Positions 16,963-26,648 of a stretch of 64,000 bases of DNA are shown here, piece by piece. A program made the position numbers and the translations under genes. The notes beneath the pieces are model-generated. The model searched no databases. It saw nothing but the letters and a program-made list of their open reading frames with translations, and was not told where the DNA came from. Location of the stretch: NCBI GenBank assembly GCA_017462125.1, contig JAFTRQ010000037.1, forward strand, positions 1 through 64,000. The letters run 5' to 3'. This stretch comes from Clostridia bacterium. Its GTDB lineage: Bacteria > Bacillota_A > Clostridia > Oscillospirales > CAG-272. How positions within the stretch are numbered: the first letter of the stretch is position 1; each line of letters starts with the position of its first letter.

Positions 16963-17992
<1,030 letters not shown>

Positions 17993-17994
<2 letters not shown>

Positions 17995-18112
17995 GACCTT
18001 CGACCTTTTTACGGATACTGCGTTGTTCCTCGCAAGCATCTCGACATAGGTAACTATGCCTTCGCTTTGCTTGCTCCGGTACGCCTTGTCTCCGAAAAAA
18101 TCTCTCGGTCTT
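17993..18112. repeat. 120-bp imperfect palindromic (MITE-like) element at the ilvC stop
   Basis: Terminal inverted repeats AAGACC (17993-17998) and GGTCTT (18107-18112) enclose matching inner arms: CGGA (18012-18015) with TCCG (18091-18094), GCAAGC (18032-18037) with GCTTGC (18069-18074) and CATAG (18045-18049) with CTATG (18054-18058). Poly-T and poly-A tracts lie symmetrically inside the ends. No coding potential is evident. The left end overlaps the ilvC stop codon. This looks like a small non-autonomous element or a structured RNA. Confidence 0.65.
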
Positions 18113-18178
18113 GGTGAAGCGATATACACAACACACAAATTCTCGTCGGTCTTCGTTTTTTGACAATTAAAGAGAGAT

Positions 18179-18229
18179 GCGGGGAAACTTTTTGAAAAAA
18201 GTTCCCCCGCACTCCCCTCAAAAACTTTA
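18179..18229 (+). repeat. GC-capped palindromic element (pantothenate kinase-like gene leader)
   Basis: The hairpin 18179-18210, GCGGGG to CCCCCGC around an ACTTTTT-AAAAAAGT core, is followed by the family tail CTCCCCTCAAAAACTTTA (18211-18229). The next ribosome site starts seven bases later. Confidence 0.75.
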
Positions 18230-18251
18230 TGGAAAAGGAGGAATGATTACT

Positions 18252-19049
18252 ATGCTATTAGCAGTGAACGTGGGTAATAAGCTGATTTCATTTGCAATAT
18301 TTGAGAATGAATCGATTGAAATTATTTCCAAATTCAAGATTTCTGCAGATAAAAACAGAACTGCCGACGAATACGTCATTTTGGTCAAGCAATTACTCGA
18401 TTATTCGGGAATTGACGCGACGGCGATCTGCGGCGCGATCGTAGCGAGTGTTGTTCCTCAGCTTAACGACGTGATCAATCACGTTGTTCTCGCCTTGACG
18501 GGGAAGGCTCCGCTATTGGTTGGCCCCGGCGTGAAGACCGGATTCGCTATACGAATAGACGATCCTGCCGAGCTTGGCGCAGATATTGTGGCTAACTGCG
18601 CGGTGGTGGTCGCGATGGCAAAGGCAGAAAAGCTTGACCGCCCTGCCATAGTTTTGGATATGGGAGCGGTGACCACGCTTTTCGCTATCAGTAAAAAAGG
18701 GGAAGTGATCGGCGGATCTATCCTTCCCGGTGTGGAAATGTCACTTGACGCTCTGCACAGAGAGACCGCACAGCTGCCGAATATTGAAATGTCGGGTTCT
18801 CACCGTGCGATCGGCAAAAATACGAAGGAATCGCTGATCTCGGGTGTGCTCTTCGGACAGGCGGCGATGATAGACGGTCTTATTGACCGATTTGAAAAAG
18901 AGATGAAGTGTGACAGCGGAGAAGCGATGCTTTTTGCCACGGGTGAGCATTGTAAGCCGATACTCGGTAACTTCCGTCACCAATTTTACTACGATTCCGT
19001 GTTGACCCTTAAGGGTCTCGCGTGTATTTATCAAAACACCGTGGGATAA
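18252..19049 (+). CDS. Degenerate type III pantothenate kinase-like protein
   Basis: A 265-residue CoaX-family protein. Type III pantothenate kinases phosphorylate pantothenate in the first step of CoA synthesis. Much of the fold signature is kept: GPGVKTG (91-97), DDPAELGAD (103-111), GGSILPGVEMSLDAL (154-168) and IGKNTKESLISG. Key motifs deviate, however. The phosphate-site DxGNT is NVGNK (Asp6 to Asn, Thr10 to Lys), GADR is GADI (Arg to Ile112), and DFGTATT is DMGAVTT. Asp111 and Asp136 remain. It may be inactive or have another role, such as regulation. The ATG at 18252 is 10 bases from AGGAGG; the ATG at 18243 is only one base away and is rejected. It lies between ilvC and an ECF S-component gene. 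Confidence 0.85.
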   Translation: MLLAVNVGNKLISFAIFENESIEIISKFKISADKNRTADEYVILVKQLLDYSGIDATAICGAIVASVVPQLNDVINHVVLALTGKAPLLVGPGVKTGFAIRIDDPAELGADIVANCAVVVAMAKAEKLDRPAIVLDMGAVTTLFAISKKGEVIGGSILPGVEMSLDALHRETAQLPNIEMSGSHRAIGKNTKESLISGVLFGQAAMIDGLIDRFEKEMKCDSGEAMLFATGEHCKPILGNFRHQFYYDSVLTLKGLACIYQNTVG

Positions 19050-19059
19050 AGAATAAAGT

Positions 19060-19243
19060 TGATAATAACGCCAAAGGCGTTGGATAAACGCCAAGGCGAT
19101 TATTATAAATTTTTACGCGCCGTACCCGCTTTCGGGACGACAGCAGAGGGTGAGATTCCCTCAAGGAGGACATCAAATGTCTATTTTCACAAGAACAGCC
19201 ACCCGTGTGGCGGTACTTATGACCGCACACAGAGAAAAGGAGG
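19060..19243 (+). promoter_or_regulatory. Candidate structured leader RNA before the ECF S-component gene
   Basis: The ~190-base gap is rich in local helices: AACGCC/GGCGTT, CCCG/CGGG, GAGGG-TGAGATT-CCCTC, GACAT/ATGTC and GCCAC/GTGGC. The last helix competes with GTGT-GCGGT/ACCGC-ACAC, which overlaps it, so two mutually exclusive folds are possible just upstream of AGGAGG (19238-19243). This is the layout of a translational riboswitch, but I cannot match it to a known class. GGGTGAGATTCCC only superficially recalls an FMN-riboswitch loop. Confidence 0.35.
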
Positions 19244-19250
19244 ACTGATG

Positions 19251-19868
19251 ATGAGAGCAAACAAACAAACACTTCGTACCGTGCAGCTGGCGCTGTTGAT
19301 CGCGCTTGTGGTCGCCCTTCAGGTGGTCAGCGCACTGATTCCCCCCATCGGCGGAATGGTCTCCATTACCTTGACCCTGATCCCCGTAGTGGTCGGCGGT
19401 ATTTTGCTTGGCAAGAGAGCGGGTGCAATTCTCGGCTTTGCTTTCGGTGCTATCGTGCTGATCAATTGCATTGCCGCGCTTGATCCCGGAGGAAATATCC
19501 TCTGGAATGCAAACCCCTTCTTCACCGCTGTGATTTGCTTTGTAAAGGGAACTGCGGCGGGATTCGTTCCTGCTTGCCTTTATGAGCTGATCTGCGGTAA
19601 GGCAGAAAAGGTGGGCGAGGGAAGAAAATTCGTCGCTACCGTTGTTGCCGCGCTCACAGCCCCCATTGTAAATACCGGACTTTTCGTCTGCGGTATGTTC
19701 CTTCTTTTCAAGGATATCCTTTACGTTTGGGCGAATGGGGCCGATATCGTAATGTACGTACTTTTGGGACTTGCGGGAATCAACTTCCTCGTTGAGTTCC
19801 TCATCAATACCATTCTTTCTCCCGCCATCGTACGTATCACCGCCGTTGTCGGAAAAAGAATCAAATAA
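19251..19868 (+). CDS. ECF transporter S component (possible pantothenate uptake)
   Basis: A 205-residue integral membrane protein with about six hydrophobic segments and the layout of ECF vitamin-transporter S components: a Q-x-A-L-L-I-A-L first helix, GGILLGKRAGAILGFAFGAI in the middle and a VKGTAAGFVPACLYELI helix. S components bind the vitamin and share an energising module encoded elsewhere; none is in this window. The pantothenate kinase-like neighbour suggests pantothenate, which also fits the branched-chain pathway because 2-oxoisovalerate is the pantoate precursor. That substrate is an inference. The second of two adjacent ATGs (19251) is 7 bases from AGGAGG and is preferred to 19248. 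Confidence 0.82.
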   Translation: MRANKQTLRTVQLALLIALVVALQVVSALIPPIGGMVSITLTLIPVVVGGILLGKRAGAILGFAFGAIVLINCIAALDPGGNILWNANPFFTAVICFVKGTAAGFVPACLYELICGKAEKVGEGRKFVATVVAALTAPIVNTGLFVCGMFLLFKDILYVWANGADIVMYVLLGLAGINFLVEFLINTILSPAIVRITAVVGKRIK

Positions 19869-19899
19869 TTTTCGCTAAAATTTAAATTAAACTATATTT

Positions 19900-19992
19900 C
19901 CCCCACATCCCCTTTTTTAAAAGGTTTTTGAAAGAGGAGGGGGTGTGGGGGAGGAGAGAACTTTTTCCTTAAAAAGTTCTCTCCTCCCCCAC
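19900..19992 (-). repeat. GC-capped palindromic element before ilvD (reverse orientation)
   Basis: A perfect 22-bp stem (19945-19966 with 19971-19992) has a 4-nt loop and an ACTTTTT/AAAAAGT core. The tail AAGGTTTTTGAAAGAGGAGG and a CCCCACATCCCC segment lie on the left. It abuts the ilvD ribosome site (AAAAAAAAGGAG). Nearly the same block precedes leuC at 23716-23813. Confidence 0.8.
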
Positions 19993-20009
19993 AAAAAAAA
20001 GGAGTAATT

Positions 20010-21668
20010 ATGAGATCTGATAACGTAACAAAGGGCGCCGAAAGAGCGCCGAACAGAAGCTTGTTTTTCGCAATGGGATACACCAAGGAGGAGCTTGAGA
20101 GACCTCTTATCGGTGTAGTAAGCGCGCACAGCGAGATCGTGCCGGGTCACGCTCACCTTGATAAGATCGCCGATGCGGTCAAGGCGGGAATCAGAATGGC
20201 GGGCGGTACGCCTGTCCTTGTTCCTTCCATTGGTGTCTGCGACGGTATTGCTATGGGTCATATCGGTATGAAATATTCGCTGGCAAGCCGCGAGCTTATT
20301 GCCGACAGCGTTGAGACTATGACTATGGCGCATCAGCTTGACGGACTTGTCCTCGTTCCCAACTGCGATAAGATCGTTCCCGGTATGGTAATGGCGGCGG
20401 TAAGAATGAACGTTCCCACCGTGGTCTGCTCGGGCGGTCCTATGCTTGCAGGCTGCTACGACGGCGAGGAGGTCAGCCTCTCTAAGCTGTTCGAGGCGGT
20501 TGGCGCATATAAGGCGGGCATTATTGACGAAGATAAGCTCAACGAGTGCGAGACCGGCGCTTGTCCCGGATGCGGCTCCTGCGCAGGTATGTATACCGCA
20601 AACTCTATGAACTGCCTCTGTGAGTCTATGGGTATCGCGCTTCCCGGAAACGGCACTATTCCCGCAGTCAGCAATAAGAGAATTATGCTTGCAAAGCACG
20701 CAGGTATGGCTGTTATGGAAATGGTTAGAAAAAATATCTGCGCACGTGATATTATAAACGAAAGATCGATCAAGAACGCGCTGGCTTGCGATATGGCGCT
20801 CGGATGCAGCTCCAACAGCGTGCTTCACCTTCTTGCAATCGCAAACGAGGCGGGTGTTCCCCTTGATCTAAACCTCTTTAACCAAATGTCGGCAAAGGTT
20901 CCCAACCTCTGCCACCTTGCTCCCGCAGGCTCCACTCATATGCAGGATCTTGACGCCGCAGGCGGCATTCCCGCAGTTCAGGCAGAGCTTATCAAGAAGG
21001 GACTTCTTGACGTAGACGCACTCACCGTTACGGGTAAGACCGTCGGCGAGAACGTGAAGGGCGCATATATCAAGTCCACCAAGGCGATCCGTCCTATCGA
21101 CGATCCCTACAGCGAGACCGGTGGAATTCAGATCCTTTGGGGTAACATCGCGCAGAAGGGCTGTGTTGTTAAGAGAAGTGCGGTTGCTCCCGAAATGCTG
21201 AAGCACAGCGGCCCCGCGAGAGTTTTCAACTCCGAGGACGAGGCTATCGCGGCAATTTACGCGGGCAAGATCGTTGACGGCGACGTTGTCGTTATCAGAT
21301 ATGAGGGCCCCAAGGGCGGTCCCGGAATGAGAGAGATGCTCAATCCTACCTCGGCTCTGGCAGGCATGAAGCTTGACAAGACCGTAGCCCTTATCACCGA
21401 CGGACGCTTCTCGGGTGCATCCCGTGGCGCTTCAATCGGTCACGTCTCCCCCGAGGCGGCAGATGGCGGTAATATCGCCCTCATCGAGGAAGGCGATATC
21501 ATCGCAATCGATATTCCCAACGCTTCTATTAACGTACAGGTCAGCGACGAAACTCTCGCGGCTCGCCGTGAAAAATACGTCTCTCCCGAGCCTAATATCA
21601 AATCGGGTTGGCTCGCCCGTTATGCACGCCTCGTCAGCGGCGCAGATCAAGGCGCTGTGATGAAGTAA
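20010..21668 (+). CDS. ilvD: Dihydroxy-acid dehydratase
   Basis: A 552-residue Fe-S dehydratase that converts 2,3-dihydroxyisovalerate and 2,3-dihydroxy-3-methylvalerate to the 2-oxo acids, the last common step before transamination. Cluster and substrate motifs are visible: a Cys-containing [22 protein letters not shown] near residue 115, [16 protein letters not shown] near 190 and [16 protein letters not shown] in the C-terminal domain. The length is typical. AAAGGAG precedes the ATG and a 22-bp hairpin lies just upstream. It belongs to the ilvB-to-ilvE block. Confidence 0.97.
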   Translation: MRSDNVTKGAERAPNRSLFFAMGYTKEELERPLIGVVSAHSEIVPGHAHLDKIADAVKAGIRMAGGTPVLVPSIGVCDGIAMGHIGMKYSLASRELIADSVETMTMAHQLDGLVLVPNCDKIVPGMVMAAVRMNVPTVVCSGGPMLAGCYDGEEVSLSKLFEAVGAYKAGIIDEDKLNECETGACPGCGSCAGMYTANSMNCLCESMGIALPGNGTIPAVSNKRIMLAKHAGMAVMEMVRKNICARDIINERSIKNALACDMALGCSSNSVLHLLAIANEAGVPLDLNLFNQMSAKVPNLCHLAPAGSTHMQDLDAAGGIPAVQAELIKKGLLDVDALTVTGKTVGENVKGAYIKSTKAIRPIDDPYSETGGIQILWGNIAQKGCVVKRSAVAPEMLKHSGPARVFNSEDEAIAAIYAGKIVDGDVVVIRYEGPKGGPGMREMLNPTSALAGMKLDKTVALITDGRFSGASRGASIGHVSPEAADGGNIALIEEGDIIAIDIPNASINVQVSDETLAARREKYVSPEPNIKSGWLARYARLVSGADQGAVMK

Positions 21669-21685
21669 GATTTTTAGAGAGCGAT

Positions 21686-21790
21686 GCGGGGGAACTTTTT
21701 TGAAAAAAAGTCCCCCCGCACCCCTCAAAAAACTTCAAGAAGGATAGTCGAGTTTACAGACAGTCTATCCCTTGGAGATGGTGAAACTAT
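21686..21790 (+). repeat. GC-capped palindromic element after ilvD, long form
   Basis: The hairpin 21686-21719 (GCGGGGGAA core ACTTTTTT/AAAAAAAGT) is followed by the tail ACCCCTCAAAAAACTTC (21720-21736), then a GGATAG...CTATCC hairpin (near 21742-21768) and TTGGAGATGG. The extended tail recurs at 30639-30740 after argG, so the repeat unit is about 105 bp. Confidence 0.78.
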
Positions 21791-21852
21791 TAAATTTGAC
21801 AATATTCCTTCAAAAACCCGCCCAAAATCCTTTTTTGAAGGTTTTTGGGATT

Positions 21853-21905
21853 CTCAAACCCTTTTTGCAAAAAGGGTTTGAGTGGGGTTACGGGGCAAAG
21901 CCCCG
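21853..21905 (+). repeat. Palindromic element, two-hairpin class, before leuA
   Basis: The stem CTCAAACCCTTTTT (21853-21866) with AAAAAGGGTTTGAG (21869-21882) is followed by CGGGGC (21891-21896) with GCCCCG (21900-21905). This is the same two-part plan as at 30849-30902. Confidence 0.75.
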
Positions 21906-21929
21906 AAAAAACGCAGAAAGGTTAACATA

Positions 21930-23588
21930 ATGAACGCAAGCAAGTACACAAGACAGTATTTTTCCGCTCCCGTCAAGGAGCCTAAGTGGATCAAGAACAA
22001 TCATCTGAAAAAACCGCCCGTATGGTGCTCCGTGGATCTTCGCGACGGCAATCAGTCGCTGATGATCCCTATGAGCCTTGAGGAAAAGCTTGAATTTTTC
22101 AAATTGCTCTGTAAGGTTGGCTTTAAGGAGATCGAGGTCGGTTTCCCCGCAGCAAGCGAAACCGAATACACCTTCCTTCGCACGCTTATCGAGCAGGATC
22201 TTATTCCTGACGACGTGACGGTGCAGGTTTTGACCCAATCGAGAGAGCATATCATCAAAAAGACCTTTGAGAGCCTTAAGGGTGTGAAAAACGCTATCGT
22301 TCACCTTTACAACTCCACCTCGGTGGCACAGAGAGAGCAGGTCTTTAAGAAGAGTAAGCAGGAGATCATCGACATCGCCGTTGAGGGCGCGAAGCTGTTC
22401 AATCAGATCAGCGAGGAGATGGGCGTGAACTACCGTTATGAGTATTCTCCCGAGTCCTTCACAGGAACCGAGCCCGATTTTGCGCTTGAGATCTGTAATG
22501 CGGTGCTTGATGTGTGGAAGCCCACGGCGGACAGAAAGGTTATCATCAACCTGCCCGTGACCGTTGAGGTCTCGATGCCTCACGTTTACGCAAATCAGGT
22601 CGAATATATGCACGAAAATCTCAAATACCGTGAGAACGTGATTATTTCGCTCCATCCCCACAACGACCGCGGCTGCGCGGTTGCGGATACCGAAATGGGT
22701 CTGCTTGCAGGCGGAGACAGAGTAGAGGGTACGCTTTTCGGTAACGGCGAGAGAACGGGTAATACGGATATTGTTACCGTAGCGCTGAATATGTTCGCAC
22801 AGGGTGTTGATCCCAAGCTCGATTTTTCAAATATGCCGGAGATCACAGAGCTTTACGAGAGAGTTACAAGAATGCAGGTGTATGACAGATCGCCCTACGC
22901 GGGTAAGCTTGTCTTTGCGGCGTTCTCGGGCTCTCATCAGGATGCGATCGCCAAGGGTATGAAGTGGAGAGAGGATCACACCTGCCGCTATTGGACGGTT
23001 CCTTATCTTCCCATCGACCCGCAGGACGTTGGCAGGGAATACGAAACAGACGTTATCCGTATCAACTCCCAATCGGGCAAGGGCGGAATCGGTTATCTGC
23101 TTGAGCATACCTTCGGATACGTGCTTCCTCAGAAGATGCGCGAGCACGTGGGATATGCGGTCAAGAGCGTTTCCGACCACGCGCATAAGGAGCTCTCTCC
23201 CGCAGAGGTGCTTGACATCTTTACAAGCGAATATGTGAATATCTCGACCCCTCTTGAGGTTACGGATTGTCACTTTGTCAGAAAGAACGACCAGATCAAG
23301 GCGATGCTCACCGTTCTCTGGAACGGCGAGGAGAAGGATATCTCCGCCGAGGGTAACGGACGACTCGACGCGGTCAGCAATGCGTTCAAGCGCAGCCTTG
23401 GCCTTGATTACTCTAATCTGACCTATACGGAGCACGCGCTTGAGTCGGGCTCTACCTCCAAGGCGGTGACTTATGTGAGCATCACCGACGAGAAGGGAAG
23501 AATGCATTGGGGCGCAGGCGTTCACGAGGATATTATTACCTCCTCCGTACACGCATTGGTTTCGGCAATCAATAAGAAGCTGGCGTAA
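21930..23588 (+). CDS. leuA: 2-isopropylmalate synthase, long (type 2) form
   Basis: A 552-residue DRE-TIM metallolyase-family enzyme that condenses 2-oxoisovalerate with acetyl-CoA, the committed leucine step. The catalytic DLRDGNQSL motif begins near residue 36, metal ligands are in HPHNDRGCAVAD, and the C-terminal ~120 residues form the leucine-sensing domain. Its size and the N-terminal KYTRQYFSAP and PPVWCSVDLRDGN blocks match the longer yeast/actinobacterial LeuA type rather than the ~510-residue E. coli type. An in-frame ATG at 21882 lies inside an upstream hairpin, and AGAAAGG supports the ATG at 21930. leuC follows after two palindromic elements. Confidence 0.96.
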   Translation: MNASKYTRQYFSAPVKEPKWIKNNHLKKPPVWCSVDLRDGNQSLMIPMSLEEKLEFFKLLCKVGFKEIEVGFPAASETEYTFLRTLIEQDLIPDDVTVQVLTQSREHIIKKTFESLKGVKNAIVHLYNSTSVAQREQVFKKSKQEIIDIAVEGAKLFNQISEEMGVNYRYEYSPESFTGTEPDFALEICNAVLDVWKPTADRKVIINLPVTVEVSMPHVYANQVEYMHENLKYRENVIISLHPHNDRGCAVADTEMGLLAGGDRVEGTLFGNGERTGNTDIVTVALNMFAQGVDPKLDFSNMPEITELYERVTRMQVYDRSPYAGKLVFAAFSGSHQDAIAKGMKWREDHTCRYWTVPYLPIDPQDVGREYETDVIRINSQSGKGGIGYLLEHTFGYVLPQKMREHVGYAVKSVSDHAHKELSPAEVLDIFTSEYVNISTPLEVTDCHFVRKNDQIKAMLTVLWNGEEKDISAEGNGRLDAVSNAFKRSLGLDYSNLTYTEHALESGSTSKAVTYVSITDEKGRMHWGAGVHEDIITSSVHALVSAINKKLA

Positions 23589-23598
23589 AGGGATGCGT

Positions 23599-23647
23599 TC
23601 GAGAACCTTTTTTGCAAAAACGGTTCTCGAGCTCTCCAAAAAACTCC
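23599..23647 (+). repeat. Palindromic element after leuA
   Basis: TCGAGAACC and GGTTCTCGA arms around TTTTTTGCAAAAA (23599-23630) are followed by the tail GCTCTCCAAAAAACTCC (23631-23647). An AAGGATAG segment follows, as in the copies after ilvD and argG. Confidence 0.7.
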
Positions 23648-23715
23648 GATAAGGATAGTTGTGATCAAAAACACTTTATCCTTTGAAACAATAAAAATTT
23701 AAACAGTAAAACTAC

Positions 23716-23813
23716 ATTTTCCCCTAACTCCTTTTTCAAAAAGGTTTTTGAAGGTGGAGGGGGTTCGGGGGAGGAGGGGACTTTTTCCTCAAAAAAGTCC
23801 CCTCCTCCCCCGA
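23716..23813 (-). repeat. GC-capped palindromic element before leuC (reverse orientation)
   Basis: A perfect 22-bp stem (23765-23786 with 23792-23813) with an ACTTTTT/AAAAAGT core is preceded by AAAGGTTTTTGAAGGTGGAGG. It ends at the leuC ribosome site. Sequence and position closely match the element before ilvD. Confidence 0.8.
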
Positions 23814-23832
23814 GAAAAAAGGAGAAATTAAT

Positions 23833-25092
23833 ATGGCAATGACGATGACACAAAAGATTCTGGCGGCACACGCAGGCTTGGAATCGGTTAAGGCGGGACA
23901 GTTGATCATGGCAAAATTGGATCTGGTGTTGGGTAACGATATTACCTCGCCGGTAGCGATCAACGAGTTCCATAAGAATGGCTTCGAGGGAGTTTTCGAC
24001 AAAACGAAGATCGCGCTTGTAATGGACCACTTTGTGCCAAACAAGGACATCAAGGCGGCACAGCAGTGCAAGCAGTGCAGAGTTTTTGCGAAGAGCTTTG
24101 ACATAAAGAACTATTTTGACGTGGGAGATATGGGAATCGAGCACGCACTGCTTCCCGAAAAAGGACTCGTTGCCCCCGGTGACTGTGTGATCGGCGCGGA
24201 CTCCCATACCTGTACCTACGGCGCGCTTGGTGCATTCTCTACGGGCGTTGGAAGCACCGATATGGCGGCAGGAATGGCGAGAGGAATGGCTTGGTTCAAG
24301 GTTCCCTCGGCTATCAAGTTCAATTTGACAGGTGCGTTGAAGCCCCACGTTTCGGGTAAGGACGTTATTCTGCATATCATCGGTATGATAGGTGTCGACG
24401 GTGCGCTCTACCGCTCAATGGAGTTCTCGGGAGAGGGACTCAAGTCTCTTTCTATCGACGACAGACTTTGTATGGCCAATATGGCTATCGAGGCGGGCGC
24501 AAAGAACGGTATTTTTGAGGTCGATGAGATCACCCTCAAGTACGTTGGCGAGAGAGTGGCGAGAGAGTATACCGTATATGCGGCAGATCCCGATGCGGAG
24601 TACGACGAGACCTATGATATCAACCTCTCCGAGATCGAGTCCACTGTGGCTTGTCCTCACTTGCCCGAAAATACCAAGCTGGCGAAGGAGCTTGGCGAGA
24701 TCGTCCCCGATCAGGTGGTTATCGGCTCCTGCACCAACGGACGAATCTCCGATATGGAAGCAGCGGCGAAATATCTTAAGGGTAAGCACGTGGCAAAGGG
24801 TGTCAGATGTATCATCATCCCCGCGACACAGACCATCTACAAGGAGTGTATCAAGCGCGGCTATATCGAGACCTTTATCGACGCGGGTTGCGTGGTTTCC
24901 ACACCTACCTGCGGCCCCTGCCTTGGCGGTTATATGGGAATCCTTGCCGAGGATGAGATCGCGGTTGCGACAACCAACCGTAACTTTGTCGGCAGAATGG
25001 GTCATATCACCTCTAAGATCTACCTTGCAAGCCCTGAGGTTGCTGCAGCGACCGCTGTGGCGGGTCATATCGTTGACCCCTCTGAAATATAA
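23833..25092 (+). CDS. leuC: 3-isopropylmalate dehydratase large subunit
   Basis: A 419-residue aconitase-superfamily subunit that isomerises 2-isopropylmalate to 3-isopropylmalate with LeuD. The [4Fe-4S] cysteines are in [10 protein letters not shown] (near residue 298) and [12 protein letters not shown] (near 358-369), and the substrate motif [13 protein letters not shown] is near residue 120. This length is the bacterial/archaeal short LeuC type. AAAAGGAG precedes the ATG. leuD starts 19 bases downstream. Confidence 0.97.
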   Translation: MAMTMTQKILAAHAGLESVKAGQLIMAKLDLVLGNDITSPVAINEFHKNGFEGVFDKTKIALVMDHFVPNKDIKAAQQCKQCRVFAKSFDIKNYFDVGDMGIEHALLPEKGLVAPGDCVIGADSHTCTYGALGAFSTGVGSTDMAAGMARGMAWFKVPSAIKFNLTGALKPHVSGKDVILHIIGMIGVDGALYRSMEFSGEGLKSLSIDDRLCMANMAIEAGAKNGIFEVDEITLKYVGERVAREYTVYAADPDAEYDETYDINLSEIESTVACPHLPENTKLAKELGEIVPDQVVIGSCTNGRISDMEAAAKYLKGKHVAKGVRCIIIPATQTIYKECIKRGYIETFIDAGCVVSTPTCGPCLGGYMGILAEDEIAVATTNRNFVGRMGHITSKIYLASPEVAAATAVAGHIVDPSEI

Positions 25093-25111
25093 AATAGGGA
25101 GGGAATGAATC

Positions 25112-25594
25112 ATGAACGCAAACGGAAAAGTACATAAATACGGCGACAACGTCGACACCGACGTTATTATCCCCGCAAGATACCTCAATACCGCCGACCA
25201 TAAGGAGCTTGCATCCCACTGTATGGAGGATATCGACAAGGATTTCGTCAAAAAAGTAAATGACGGTGACATTATGGTGGGCGGAGCAAACTTCGGCTGC
25301 GGAAGCTCCCGTGAGCATGCGCCCATCGCCATCAAGAAGGCGGGAATTTCCTGCGTCATCGCCAAGACCTTCGCACGAATCTTCTACAGAAACGCGATCA
25401 ATATTGGTCTTGCGATTCTCGAATGTCCCGAGGCGAGCGAGAGAATTGACAACGGCGATCAGGTCGCTATCGATTTCGATACGGGTGTTATCACCAATCT
25501 CACCAAGAACGAAACCTATCAGGCAGAGCCGTTTCCCGAGTTTATTAAGGATATCATCAACTCCGACGGATTGATGAATTCCTTGAAAAAGTAA
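25112..25594 (+). CDS. leuD: 3-isopropylmalate dehydratase small subunit
   Basis: A 160-residue swivel-domain partner of Leu[15 protein letters not shown] near the N-terminus and the substrate-binding [11 protein letters not shown] motif near residue 57 define the family. The short length pairs with the short LeuC type. GGGAGGGAATG-type spacing supports the start. It lies in the leuA-leuC-leuD run and is followed, unusually, by a nucleoside hydrolase gene before leuB. Confidence 0.97.
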   Translation: MNANGKVHKYGDNVDTDVIIPARYLNTADHKELASHCMEDIDKDFVKKVNDGDIMVGGANFGCGSSREHAPIAIKKAGISCVIAKTFARIFYRNAINIGLAILECPEASERIDNGDQVAIDFDTGVITNLTKNETYQAEPFPEFIKDIINSDGLMNSLKK

Positions 25595-25639
25595 GAGCTT
25601 GTTGAAAAGACCCGTAAAGCGGTGTCGCGGTGGAAGAAT

Positions 25640-26584
25640 ATGACAAAAAAAGCAAAAATCATAATTGATATGGATATAGGCGACGACATTGACGACGCTA
25701 TCGCGCTTTATGCCGCCATGCGACGGGAATTCGACATAATCGGAGTAACAACGGTCTTTCAAAATACGGTCGAACGCGCTCGCCAAGCGAAAAAATTATT
25801 AATAGAATACGGTAACGGCTATGAGAACGTTCCCGTGTTTGCGGGGCACGGCGGTACGATCCACGAAAAAAAAGAGTATCGTGATCATATTCCTCATTAC
25901 ACGCCGGAGCTTGACAATGAGATATACGCTCCCGATGGGACCGACCCTGACGATGCTGTGAATTTCATAATCGAATCCTGTCATAAGTATGGGAAGGAGC
26001 TTACGGTCATAGCCATTGGCGCGTTCACGAATATTGCTAAAGTAATAGAAAAGGACGGTGGCGCTCTTGATTCGATCTCAAGGGTGGTAATTATGGGCGG
26101 CGCGTATTATAAGCAGTATGCGGATTGGAACGTGATCTGTGACGTGGAGGCGGCTGACGTAATGTTCCGAAATCTTCATAATCTGGAGTGCATCGGTGCC
26201 GACGTCACCCACCTGATGATCAGTGAACAAGCGCTATACGACAATCTGCTGCACTATAGCGGAAACGAAAAGGGGCATATCTATCTTACGGAGCTTTGCC
26301 ACCTGTGGGAGGCAGACCGTTCAAAGTCCGATCTCCTGCTTCACGACCCTTTGGTGATCTATTACGTGGCGGATTCTGGTATTTGTAAGATGAATTCCGC
26401 ATCCGTTGCGGTCATCACCGACGGATACGGTCGCGGTATGACGTTGAATGTTGATGCGTACGGAAAAAAAGCATACAATCCCGCCGCTTACGTCGGCTTT
26501 GATGAAAAGCACCGCACTCTTGTAGCGGAGACGGCCGATCGGGATACCTTTAACTCCCGTATCCTTGACGATTTTAACGTTTAA
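25640..26584 (+). CDS. Inosine-uridine-type nucleoside hydrolase
   Basis: A 314-residue nucleoside hydrolase (IUNH superfamily) that cleaves the N-glycosidic bond of nucleosides into base and ribose. The calcium-binding signature is DMDIGDDIDDA at residues ~12-22, with the family AIGAFTNIAK and IVMGGAYY-type motifs near 125-150 and a conserved Asp in the late segment LLLHDPLVIYY. An in-frame ATG at 25622 exists, but GGTGGAAGA supports 25640. It lies between leuD and leuB in the same direction with short gaps, so it is probably co-transcribed with leucine genes. No pathway link is obvious. The substrate range is unknown. Confidence 0.88.
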   Translation: MTKKAKIIIDMDIGDDIDDAIALYAAMRREFDIIGVTTVFQNTVERARQAKKLLIEYGNGYENVPVFAGHGGTIHEKKEYRDHIPHYTPELDNEIYAPDGTDPDDAVNFIIESCHKYGKELTVIAIGAFTNIAKVIEKDGGALDSISRVVIMGGAYYKQYADWNVICDVEAADVMFRNLHNLECIGADVTHLMISEQALYDNLLHYSGNEKGHIYLTELCHLWEADRSKSDLLLHDPLVIYYVADSGICKMNSASVAVITDGYGRGMTLNVDAYGKKAYNPAAYVGFDEKHRTLVAETADRDTFNSRILDDFNV

Positions 26585-26648
26585 TAATCGAAAAAAGAAA
26601 AACGTATTGCGCAGTTCATTTTAATGGATGACGCAAAAAGGAGCAAAT

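Noticed and set aside
18177..18251. N-terminal extension of the pantothenate kinase-like gene
   Set aside because: It lies in the palindromic element, and the family starts at the MLLAVNVGN segment.
19130..19243. FMN riboswitch
   Set aside because: Only GGGTGAGATTCCC resembles one conserved loop; the other conserved FMN-element segments and overall helix order are missing.
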